Source: Pomacea canaliculata | Taxonomy: Eukaryota; Mollusca; Gastropoda; Architaenioglossa; Ampullariidae | NCBI RefSeq assembly: GCF_003073045.1 | Contig: NC_037592.1 | Span: 20,169,844 to 20,233,843 of the forward strand | Length of the DNA: 64,000 bases | Direction: 5' to 3' | Shown: one piece after another, positions 44,866 through 57,100 of the stretch | How the letters are laid out: each line of letters starts with the position of its first letter | How positions within the stretch are numbered: position 1 is the first letter of the stretch | Made by a program: the position numbers and the translations under genes | Notes under the pieces: model-generated | Told to the model about the DNA's origin: nothing | The model's database searches: none | Seen by the model: the letters and a program-made list of their open reading frames with translations, nothing else

Positions 44866-46579
44866 AGTACCTCAGTTTTTTGGTAACTGCTGTAGATGTC
44901 ATTTGTCCTTAATTTGATCACTGTAACCTCCTTAGTATTAATCTCAGGTGGGGTTCTTTTCACATATGCAGCACCATATTGTATGATAGCTGGTTATCAG
45001 GGGCCCCTGAATCAGAATGTTCACATGCTATCATAACAGCAGTCCAGTTGAGGCTTCCTGCATATGAGGCCTGATTTTTATCTACCAGGCTTCTATAAAT
45101 GAAATTGGCTAGAGTCTTGCGGTAATGCCGACCAGTCAAAACGTTCGTTAGTATCCACAAAACTGATGTTCATAATCTAATTTTTGGCTGAAATTTGATA
45201 TGGGGTTGGCAGAGCAGTGGACAACTTGTTTCTGCTATTAATAGAGCATTCATCAAACAGAAAAAGCCTTAGAGGTGGGATGGAAAACACTTTATAGACC
45301 TATTTAAGTTTTACTGTGCAGCTCTTCTAGATGGAAGGGATCGTTGCGGGGGGAGGGGGGTGATCATTTGTTGTGCTGGATATTAAATAAAAACTGGCAA
45401 CCTAAAGGGTTACAACTGTCCAGAGGATCCACCAAATGAGAATGGGAAATTTATACCCACAAGCACTCTTTTCTACCCCCTTCAACTAATCTAAATAATC
45501 AGTACACACAAATGCTACATTTACACAAGTTGTAAATAATTATCATGGTACAGTTTTTTTTGTCTGTATTATTATGGTACTGTATTTGATGTCTGCATTT
45601 TATGGCTTGTGTAAAGGTATCTGTGCATGCCTTTGTTATACCTTTGGGTGGGAGCAAGTTCAATATTCATACTACAAAATCATTTTACACACAATTTAAT
45701 GTGAGAAATGTATAAATGTAATGTTTAAAATCCACCCAGTCAAGTAACTACCACACCACTGATCTAACAATGACTCAACAGGCACTGTACATATGCTGTA
45801 ATAGAGTTTAATGAAGCGATCACAAAGCCATCTTACTGCTCATAATGTCATATAAACCAGCTTGGAAGATGCATAAGTGGATATCTACCACCTCAGTTTG
45901 AAATCAAAGAACTAAACAAGTAAAGAAAACAAAATGCATGCAACATTGAAAGTATACGAAAAATACAATGGTAGGGCAATTAAATACTAATATATTATCA
46001 ATGCCAATATGTCGGCTTCAGCAGACTCAGCTAGGATCGCCCCAGAAGTTTAAGACCAATGCCATACAAGTAGCAAATGCAGTCTTAAAACCACACCCAC
46101 AGATGCAGCATTGTGGGATGAATCAGGGCTGGAATCATCGATACAGCTAGACAATGCATTCAAATGTTCAGGGGTAGTAACGATCCAGAACAAGAATGAC
46201 ACTGACAAGGATCAGCAAATGGAGCATCCCCAACCTTTACAAAACACATTTTAATGTGAAGCAATCCATGCTTGTAAGGTACTCTTTTTTCACTCCATCT
46301 TTAAAAAAAAAAATTGTTTTACAAACTTGTACTTCCATATTTTGCCTCACTTCCCATTATAAAAAAAAATTTATGTGGACAAGAGAAGAAACTGCTTTAT
46401 ATCCAAAATTAATATGTACAATAACATTTTACTGAGTGCAGGATTTCATTTTTTTTTAAGTCCAAGACCAGTTTTAGTTCCATAATGCCAGGAATAAAAA
46501 GCTGCTTGATTTTTCTTCCTTTACTCTTGCATGTACCACCAAGAAAACATTCACTTAATTAATCTCTTAGAATTTAACA
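44866..46579. other. Tail-to-tail intergenic region between MED7 and EXOSC8
   Basis: AT-rich, no coding signal on either strand. It must include the EXOSC8 3' untranslated region and poly(A) site on the minus strand. Confidence 0.5.
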
Positions 46580-49500
46580 TCATCTATCAACAGAACTCAT
46601 TGTGTCCTCAATCAACTTAATACCTTCCCTGTGTCTCTGGAAAGCACGTCGAAAGCACATTTGCCTTTGTTCACTAGTGATTTGGCTTCCACCTGTTAAG
46701 AAAAGAGGAAAAATGCAAAATAAGAAAGAAAAAAATATAGTGACTTACAATGATTATTTGGAATAGGAGTGCAATCACTATAAATGTAAATTTTAACTAT
46801 ACATTGTACTGCATATGCATGTAATTCTAGACTCTCTCTAACACGTTCTTCTAATGTGGAAGCAAGCTTTTCAAGCTGACCCTCTACACTCATGCTCTGT
46901 GAGTGATTATAATCTCCAGAAGTGTAAGCATAAAGTCTGCAATGCAGAAGTGAAAGACACAGAAACAGCAAGAATGAACCCAGTCAGCTGTCATCTATGT
47001 GAGAGAAATCTACCATAGAATCACAGCCAGGATGAGAGACTGTTGCATAACTACCTAAGAGAGAGCCCAAGAGATGAAGTGGGAAATTTTGATGGTCAGC
47101 CTTCAGTAACTTTCTCTCTAAGCATTCAGATGTATTAACTGAAATTATTATTATTGTCCACACTTGGGATGGGTGAACTTGCCCTTTCTCCCCTCAGAAC
47201 CCAGGAGATAATATACCTCTAGTATCACCAGGTTCAAAATAGTAACGCTGAAGGAGCGGTATTTCTGTTATACCCTGACATTCATTGGCCTGACAGCAAG
47301 TTTCTCCAGTAAAGATGGCCACATTGAACATACATTTGCTGCAATGGCACTCCATGGCACTGTTGATCATCTGCCACGCTAGATTTTGCCACTTGGATCA
47401 CCTCTTGCTAAAATGAGGGTTAAAATTGTATGGCATGATCCCCAGATCGATGATGCCAGCATCTGACAACTACACTTGTGAAGCTGACATTACACACGAG
47501 TTCAACAACACAACATGGCAACCTACTTGAACCGTCTGAGACCTGTGTCATCATGACATGATTTTAAGTAAAGGAGTGTTTTCCAACCTGAAATCTTGAG
47601 TGAAAATGATTTAGAATATCAATTTCTATCATTTAAGCCCAACAGTGTTTTGGCTTACTTGTCTCAACAAATACTTGGAATTTCAAGGTTAGTTTAGTCC
47701 TTGTTACTGTTTGAGAAGCATAGGCCATGGAATTTCAAGGTACTTTCTGCTAAATCACAATTCAGCTTTCTTTACAGTGCCTGCACTGCCTACAGATGGT
47801 AGAAGGGGTGAGGTGTAAAAGGGGACGCCAGACATTCAGGGACTGTAGTAAGCTTGAGGTTATAATACTGCAGCCATAAGCAAGATGGAAATGTTATGTG
47901 TAGTTGTGAGTAGATTTGATCAATACAGCGGGAGAAACGGCAGGCAACTTCTAAACTGCTTCAATATTATACTAAATCTTGTTTTTTCCATTGTCCTGTG
48001 AGTGATAGTGTTACATCACATATACATCATGATAAATACTTACCACTCTTGTCCATTTCAAATATCTTCTCCCCATCAGTAACCACAGTTACTGTTCCTG
48101 TACTTAAAGCTTCCTCCTCTGATGTAGGGTCAACCAATAATATGGTGCTGAAAAATTAAAATGAATTAAATGAGACCTTTTCTGTTTAGTACTATGGTTG
48201 CTGAACTTGCTTGAACAGCGCAATGGCTCTGTTGATAATATTTGACATCAATATCTTCTCTTGTCATGGGAGATCGATTTGTCTTTGAGTCCGAATGGTT
48301 TTGACTTTCAATTTTGGGACCATATGGTAACTATGACGGGAGTGATATGGTTTGGCTTGAAATACCAGGTGAGCCATAGAACAAGCAGCCTCTTTTAAAA
48401 TATAATTATTTTTATAAGACTTCTGAAAAAAATTTTAATACAGGGTAAATGGCTGGCTAGAAACAGTCTATTTTAAAACGTAATTTTTTTTACATTCAAC
48501 TTCTGCAAAAAGTCATAATAGAGTATCAACTGTCGGTCATAAGTCAGGTTAGGGAGGTAGTTGTAACAGAGACGACATTTATTTAGCTATGTCGGTGAAA
48601 AAGTTTGGGGTCATAACTATGAGGGTGGTCATAATCAAGGTCTTAGTAAAGAGATTTTACTGTACATAAATTTTTAATCTGTGGATAATGTAGAAGAAGA
48701 AAAAGTGGTCAACATTTTTAAGCTGATAAAAAAGCCTAAAATACCATTTGCTTTTAAGTTTAAAATAACAGAAAACAAACTGTTAACTCACTTATCAAAG
48801 ATTGCAAATGATGCAGATATAGGGGTACATGCAAGCTGAAGCATGTTGTGTTTGGTGATGTCAGCATTAATCTTTTGCGTCTCCTCCTCAACAGATATGC
48901 TAGGCAAGGCAGCTGTTGAAAATGCAGCAGTGAATTTCTTGCAACGAATCAAAATACGCACAGCCAATATTTATGCAGAACCAAAGGCAGTAAGAATTCA
49001 CAAGACACATTCCAAGCATTTTCTATTTCTGTTTTGAATATTAGATTTGTAAATGTGACCAATGTGGCTTCAGAACACTCACTGTTTTTCAATGCTGCTG
49101 TGAGGGCAAGAACACAGGCATCAATGAGGTTGCCTCCATAGTCCAGACATATGAGATCTATATACAATACCCAAACCAGCTGAAGATGTGTGAAAAGATG
49201 AAATTTCATTAGTTACAGGTGCAGTAAACACTCAACACACTGGTAACTGGTAAGATACATGAACAGGAAATATCAAACTGAGAAGCAAGGAAAAAAAAAA
49301 ATAAGCGTGTATTACAAGCTACAGCTATAGAAAAGTCTTTATTATTGATTCTATATATGACAGATGGATTTTTTTATGAGAAAACATTTTTACTAGGTCT
49401 TAATGGCAAAATACAAATATTAGTCATTGTCATGATAAATTTTGAACCATTTTCATGCCTTCTGAAGATGAATTAAACATCGTCTGTGCTTTTCTTTTTA

Positions 49501-52500
49501 CTAATGCATCAACTGCAGAGTCAAGAAAAACATCAGTCTGTCACAGCAACATTAGTGTAACTAGTAACTGGCTTCTTCATACACTTTGCCACAACAGATG
49601 TCAGGGAAATGGATTTCAAGTGATAAAGAAATCAGGACAAGAGTTTTTAATAATGAGCTGAAAGGTGATTTCCTTCCAATACATGCATGTTCATTTTAGT
49701 GAGATTTAGTGGAAGTTGTTTTCATGAATGAAAAATAAACTCTGGAGCCAAAAATAAATAAAAAGATTTTCCCACTGAAATTAATGGTAAGAGGTTACTT
49801 CATGAAGAGTTTTAAATGACCTCTATTTGATCAATTTTTGCCCTTGGAGAATGAAGGTAACAAACTGCTGGGACATAACTGTATATCTACATTCCCCCCC
49901 CCCCAAAAAAAAAAACTCTTCTTTCTCTCTCTGTAATGGTGTTCTTACCTTCCCTGCAACAACACACAGATCCTCCAATGGCACAGAATGAAAACTGTGA
50001 AAACAAGAAAAATGCATTATTTCTATTAGTAGCTCTTGCAACAACTACTTCCAGTTATTACTGCCAAAAAAAAAAGCCAACACTATAATTACAGATAATC
50101 AAAAGATGCTTGCCCTCATCTCTTCCTCACTAATTAAAAACTGTCTGCTAGTCAAAAAGATTAACTTCCCCACCACAAACATTTTGTCAACTTAAAATTT
50201 TGAACATGAGTCATTTTATACCTACCTTTTTCTCCAAATAAAATACTAAAGAGCACCAAGCTGTGTTAAATTAGTGTTCTAGTTGGTTGTTGTTAACGCT
50301 GTGTCAGCAACAAAGGTCTTGTCAAGAGATCTGAGCAGATGGTGGTGGAAGAGAGAAGATGGGACCATGCCCCCTCAAATGACTTTCTCGCAAACACTCA
50401 TACTTCATCACTGTCCAAAGATAACTAAATTTTTCAGCAGCATTTCTCAAGATCAAAAGTTTCTATAGCCACAATTGGAAGATTTACAGTTGACTCCTGC
50501 CAAGAGTCCAACAAGGAGATGCAAACAAGTCGTACCTCCTAGGGTAATTCCAGTAGGGTCATACCAGAGCTACAAAAGGAATATACTCTGGCCTTCAGAA
50601 ATGGAGACCAGATTAACTCTGGCTGCAGCTTAACACTTTCTAGAAAAGCTAGGAAATTCCAGGACAAACAGTTTTATTGGTGTGGGCCAGAGGAAAAGTC
50701 TAGGTCAAAGAGATGTTTGTTGTGTTTTTGGAAATGCCAACAAACTCAGGCTATATCACAGTAAAAGAAGGTCACATTTCATAAAAACAGTGAAAAACAA
50801 ATCATTGGGAGTCAGTGTTATCGACAGCAAAGACAGACCTCTGCACTCATAAAAACTAAACAACAGTGCCTGGACTGCTTTGTAAGCAGAAAAGCTCCCC
50901 CTCCCCACTAATTGATAACAGCTCAGGGAGGAGCTCATGACCCAGGAAATCCCAACTCAACATATGACACAGGAGCTCCCTTTAAGGAATTGTTTATAAT
51001 GTCAAAAACTTTTATACAAAGTTGTGTAATACCAAATTTAGGCAATCTGTAGAAAGATTCCTCATATTACTAAAATGCTCAAAGACTCCATGATGGACTT
51101 TTACAAATCTATCCAAAGTTCTCAGTCCCAGCAACAAAAATCTCTCACCATGGCAGAGAAGAGAGAAAACAGTACAGTGTTAGAAAATTCTACTTCACTG
51201 ATCATTCTATGTTACAGATGAACTTCAGTCAATACCAGAATTAATAATCAAAAAAAACTTTTCACAAGTCTAAGAACATCTACAGAAATTAAACCTGAAA
51301 AGACCAGTACTTACTTTTTGATAATATTGACCATCAGCTGGCTAAGCACCTGAGCTTGCTCTCCTGGTGGTCCTGGGCGGAACTGAGATGAGCACAATGC
51401 AGATAGTTCTACATTTGGAACTGAAAATAAGACATTTAGTAATTTTTCCAATACAGAAATACCCCTCCTTTCATTTACATTTGTAAACTTATAATCTTAT
51501 TAGCTGTGCATTAAAAGCATAAAATCAAGTCAAGAAGAAAAACATCAAGACTGCTTTTCAAAAACCACATAGAACACCTTTGTTATCCAAAAGTACTTTT
51601 TTGCAAATGACCTTTTTTTCAAGACAGAAGTCAACTCCATGCATTTCTTCTCATACCCTACATGTCTGCGTCAAAATTGTCCGTATATCTCAAAGGAAGA
51701 AGAATCCTTCACTTACCCAAGTAGCCTTCTTGTGGTGTTTCAGCTTTTGGCTCAGCCAGTTCCTAGTTGAAAAAAAACAACAAAGACTAGTTATACATGC
51801 ACCAATACTTTCTCTGCAAGTGACAAATGGCCAAAAACACACTTCTTCTCACTATCGGACTCATTAATTTATATCGAAATGGTGAATTCAAGTGAGAAGT
51901 TTGAAATATGTGGCCATGTTCATGTAGCATACAATGTCTTAATGCATGTTCTTAGGCTACCCTGTTGGTTTTTCTTTTTCTCAAGCTCACTGTCAAGCAG
52001 GATTAAAGCTATATCTGCAGCCATGTGGCACTCACCAGATGAATTGGTCCATGACTAAATCGACTTTATCCTACTGCCTAGATGCTTCCAATCCAGCATC
52101 AACAAGGCCAAGACAAGAGTGTCTATGTGAAATGTTGGCTCGTTAAATGAATTAGGTACTTACTCGCATAACAAAACAGCTTAAAAGCTAAGACAGAGGG
52201 AGTTCAAGGGGGTGGGACTGAACAGTAACACTTAGGGTATTTCTAGAAGCTTGCACCAGGGACATGGAATATACTAGGCCCATGACCAGACAATTAGTAG
52301 CCAAAGCAAAACAGACTGAAAATTGTGATCTACTATGGACATTATGGCAATAATTGATATGCAAATTTATCAAAAGTAGGGGAAAAACATTAAATATCAG
52401 AAGAAAAGGATTTGTTTCTTACTGCCTTCACTCCACAAATGACACTGGTGTTGCCGAGTTTGACAATAGCAGAGCCTTCAGCAGTTGATATGCTTCCTGC

Positions 52501-53876
52501 ATCAAATGACACAATTCTTGTTAAGGTAGCATAATCGTCATAGGAATATAGTAATGCCGCAGACTTGAACACACCACCAGTCACAAACATTATCATATAG
52601 GCACAAGAAAGGCTTTCATCAAAGCCATATTTTTCTTTGTGTAAAAACATGTCTATCTTGTCAGACCATGCCAAATCAAAAGAAAATTTGAAGTATGAAA
52701 ATGCAAACAATTTGGCATCAGGATTCTAAAACACATAATGTCAGATATCTTATCACATAAGACACCATGTAGCAAACTAGATAAACTAGTTTGAAAGGTG
52801 ACATTTATTAGACATGCTATGAGTGTTCCTGCAAAAGGTCCATAGCAATGACATGCTGACATCCAGTTCATTTTAGTATATTATAAAATCATCTGTGTTA
52901 CCAATATTGAGTACTGTTGGTCTGAATTCTCCAAGCTCTCGGCCATCTGGCCTAACATCTCTTTCCTACAAACAAGGAAGCATCAAACAAAGACGTTCAT
53001 TGCCAAATTTATAGAAATCATATCTTTCAATTATGTCATGGTGACTGTTTCATGAAAACTATTTTATCAATGATTAAATAAATGTTCAGATTCATTAGGT
53101 CTGGTTTCCATCTCAAGCAAAACATAGCTCAGTCAAGTACAACAATTAAGCAAGTAAAATATGAAATGTGCAAAGCTGGTGTTAATTAGTGCAGTTTGTC
53201 CTTATCAGGAGATAATGAAATGCCAGTTTTGATGAAAATGAAGCATAACTTTGCAAATCCTGACTTACAATAAACTGCCTGTAGTACTCTTTCGGCAGGG
53301 CACATCTGAAATAGAAATTAAATACTATTGTCAGAGGAGCCATCTTTTCTCAGATACACTAAGTCATCAGTCATGTGCAATTAATCCTTTGAATTATAAT
53401 TTAGTTTCATAAGCTCGTATCAACAAACATGAACAAAGTAAATCAGTGCTGGGATGAAGGGGTGTGAATGTAACCACGAACTTATATTAAATACAAGTCC
53501 ATGATGTAACTACGGGTGTGTGGAGTATTTTGCGGACAAAGACCACAAAGAACGCATTGCATCATGCCTTCTACCAATCAGCATCAATAATATTATGTTT
53601 GCGCAGACAGGAAAGTTAATACAGAAAAGAATTTATTGACTGTATCTTTCACAACTGCTACCAACTCGCTATTAATCCTAAAATCTTCTGCTGACAATAT
53701 TCTGATGAAAATCTTTCTTGTGTACAAGAAAACAGAACTTATAAAATCCTTTAGCCGTAATTCTGAGTATTTCCCGAATAATTACTGCAAGGTAAATATG
53801 TCTGATGCTCGCGCAAAACAACTTTGCATGAAATGGTATATAAATCAGTAAATAACTACCTGAAAGCGTCTGCCAT
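46580..53876 (-). CDS. EXOSC8: Exosome complex component RRP43 (EXOSC8), intact
   Basis: An RNase PH-fold subunit of the six-membered exosome ring, which pairs with RRP46 in nuclear and cytoplasmic 3'-5' RNA decay and is catalytically inactive in animals. The eleven coding exons on the minus strand are 53876-53860, 53305-53269, 52965-52902, 52496-52423, 51762-51717, 51420-51315, 49994-49949, 49179-49083, 48912-48792, 48147-48044 and 46692-46580. They total 825 nt, 274 aa (human 276), and every junction is in phase. Motifs in order: [123 protein letters not shown]. The start is the ATG giving MADAF, matching the human start. It is divergent from ZWILCH. Confidence 0.97.
46693..48043 (-). other. 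Last intron of EXOSC8
   Basis: 1.35 kb without recognisable exons. The stretch at about 46985-47570 is less AT-rich than its surroundings, with many short broken frames, and may be an old repeat, but I cannot name it. Confidence 0.35.
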
Positions 53877-54126
53877 AGTAATGCACAACGTGAAGTCCAC
53901 GTGTGGCCTTGACCCTACGACCTGCTGTCTGAAGTTATTTTTTAAAGTTATAACTTGTAATATATAAATTTACTATAAATAATGAAAACTAAACCATTAT
54001 TAATATCTATTATTGATATTGTATATTATTAATAATTTGGACAATACTTGTCTTTCCCGGTTACTATTTTTAGTAGTGTCATCGGGCGCTCTATTTGAAG
54101 CTTTCAAACAAGGCACTGCTGATATT
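53877..54126. promoter_or_regulatory. Probable bidirectional promoter of EXOSC8 and ZWILCH
   Basis: The EXOSC8 start codon (53876, -) and the first possible ZWILCH start codons (54013 or 54127, +) are only 137-251 bp apart. No TATA box is evident in a position that would suit both, as is usual for divergent housekeeping pairs. The call rests on spacing and orientation. Confidence 0.65.
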
Positions 54127-57100
54127 ATGTTGAAAATGAACCAAGCTGAGAAGGAAAACCTTTCGACAACGATTCAGAATGCCATAATTTCAGGCGTAAA
54201 GTCTTGTCATCGAGATATAACATTTGAATATTGTGCAGATTTAATTGATCATAACCACAGTTTAACTTCAGCGGCTAAAATTTGTGACAGTGGAGTTAAG
54301 TCTGGCCAGTCTGACAATCGCCGAGAATTTCTAGATTTCCTTGGGGAAGATTTTGTCAAACATCCGTTTGTGTTGGCATACAAAGAAAAATGCCTGTCAG
54401 TCACTGATGATGTCTCCTTATCGCCAGTTCCAGACAAAAATGATGCAGAAACGAAGAAGCACAAATCTCCAAAAGCCAAGAAAAGCAGCACAGATTCAGA
54501 TGTTTGGGGTTCACCGCTGAGATGCAACTTTCCATCGGACGATGCAGCTATAGATACAACATCCTTGGAGTTTTCACAGATAAGAATTTCGCAGGAAATG
54601 CAGAGACCTAAATTTCTGGGAATGCCTATTGGCACTGCGCGACAGCTTATCTCCTTGCACAATCTCAAGCAAACCGAAAGAGATACTCTCGTAAGTCAAG
54701 AAGACCACCCAGCATTGTTGGTTTTATGCGGTGGAACTGATTTAAAATGCACGTCACTTATTGGAAGTAAAATACTTCCAACCTCTTTTGATACAAAAAC
54801 TGAGAAGGTCTTAAAGACAACCATAATCTCTTTAAATAGTAAATGTGAAAAAGATTTGCAACTAATGCTGGCCAGTACTACAACTCAGTTGTGCCAGGCT
54901 GTGTACCAGATGACCATTCCAGCAGAAAAAGAAGGAAGATGGGGAAATGTTGCAGTGGAAATGAAGTGGAAAGGTGCTTGTCACCTCCTGGAGACACCCC
55001 CTGCTGATGCAAGTGCTACAGTCATTGCATCTGTCAGATCAGGTGGGCATTTGGCATGCATTAAAAGAATAAAAGTATAGCTTTTAAAATTCTAGGTATC
55101 ACATTTTACTTTTTTTTTTACCAAAGATCCCAAAGAAAACTTTTAATTAAAAATTACATCAATACAACTTTACTCATATAAAGTGAGATCACTGCAGGCC
55201 AGGAGTAATTCACTAGGCCAAGATATACTGTTTACAAAGCATTAATGATCAGATAGAAAAAATAACTCACACAAACCAACTGCAAAAACTGTTTATATTA
55301 TAAAATATTTCATTGTTTGACAAATATGAGAAGAATTTTGGAAACCATTTCAATTCTAAGATATAAGTAGTCAAACAATTTTATCCCAAATCAAAAAGTC
55401 ATAGGAGCAGTTGGTGATAGTCAAAATCACATCCGACAGCTGTTACACAATTAATACATCTTTCTTATGTAATAATTATTGAATTTGTTAAATGCATTTC
55501 GCTATGACAATATGATTTCAGTGGACTGCACACACGGCTACAAACAGATTTTCCATCTTATAAAAAAACATGTATCAAATGACACCATGATGAAAACATA
55601 TAAATGCATGAATGAAGAACATTTGATCATGCAAGATATTTCTTTAAGAGATATATTTTGAGATTGGATTTGAGAAGGCTTTGAATGTAGACAGTTTGAA
55701 GAGAAATAGGCAGAGAATAGTAAATAGTAGGGCCTGAAAAGAAAAGGCACATCTGCTAAATTTCTCCTATCTGATGCATGGCACAAAAAGAAAGGCAACA
55801 CAAGCAGACCGAAGAGACCGACTCAGGTAGTTAGACATTGGTAGCTCAGACGAGCATGAGATGAGATCCTAAAGACAACACAGCATGGTGTGGTGATCTT
55901 GAGCAATGCAAGTTTGAATTGGCAGTCAGTGAAGCTTGAGAAGAGGGGTGTAGCAAATGGGTGTGACAAATGTCACTTGAGTGTCACTCCTTCTAGTATT
56001 GCAACATCTGGGCTGTTTACTGTCTGAGAGTGGTTGGCTTGAATGCAATATTCATGATCTGCACTGACCAGTGACTAACTTTAGCTACACCTCACAGGTG
56101 ACAGGAATAGGTGTAAACTCACTTTAGATGTTTTCTGTCTGTCCTGCCACCAGATGCAACCATTGCAATGAATTTTTCTACCCTAGGCGACATTCACACC
56201 TGTCTAACATTAGCCATCACCCTGGCGCTTTATTGAATGCCACTGTTCTCCTTTGGCTCTCTTGAGCCATTTATATAAATGCTCTCCAAAAGCTTGTACA
56301 CAAGGTATTTTTTAATTACTTTAGAGTTTTTGACTGGATGTGTGATCAATTTTAGTCTAGACTTTAACAGTGGAAGATTTTCTTGTCTCACTAAAGTTAC
56401 CACTTGACACTGGATTTCACCTAAACATGAATGCCTCATTGCTTTTATTTAGGTCAGGTATCTTTGAGTCAAGATGTCTTTTTTAATGGCTTCTCTGTTG
56501 CGCTGCTTTGACTGTCATTGAATCAATCATGGGATTAGCTGCTGCATGACTCCAGCTGAGTTCATTAGTTACTGCTCTTTAATTAAACACTCAGCTGTGG
56601 TAGTTCCCATTTTGCTTCTTCAAATGGCTGTTCATCTTGGAAAGAAAAAGCAGCCAACCAACTTGTATAAGTGAAATCTGGTATGTCTTATACTGATGCT
56701 CACCATCACATAGTGAGTGGCTCCCCCTCCTACTCAACATCAGTATCAGAATGGCCATTCTCTTCTATTTCTGTTCAGACAGAGAAGACATAGGTCTCCC
56801 AAGAACCATCCATCATGTGATATCAACTATTGTGCCGTGCATTACTCCTTTAGGTTGTTTTGGCCCCAACACTTTCCACTCAAGTGACTCAACACACACA
56901 GAATCACTGCACACACATAAACACACAGTACACCTTCATGAAAATTTCCCAGTGCAAAACATCTTCCAACACAAGTAACATGAAAAAAAGATAATGTCCA
57001 AAATTATCTCCAGCAAAATCATTTATCTAGGAGAGGTGGGAGGAAGTGTGGAATTGATGTTTTAGTCTGAGGCTTTATCACAGCATAGCAGTCAACACTG

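Noticed and set aside
48913..48937. Earlier acceptor for EXOSC8 exon 9 (TTGCAAG)
   Set aside because: It would put the following exons out of frame. The acceptor TTTTCAACAG ending at 48913 keeps the frame and aligns as [14 protein letters not shown] with the human protein.
48949..49209. 86-codon minus-strand ORF read as a separate gene
   Set aside because: It is EXOSC8 exon 8 with intron read-through on both sides.
55043..55080. Longer ZWILCH exon 1 ending in TAG
   Set aside because: The GT at 55043 joins in phase to the next conserved exon, and the extra codons are intron.
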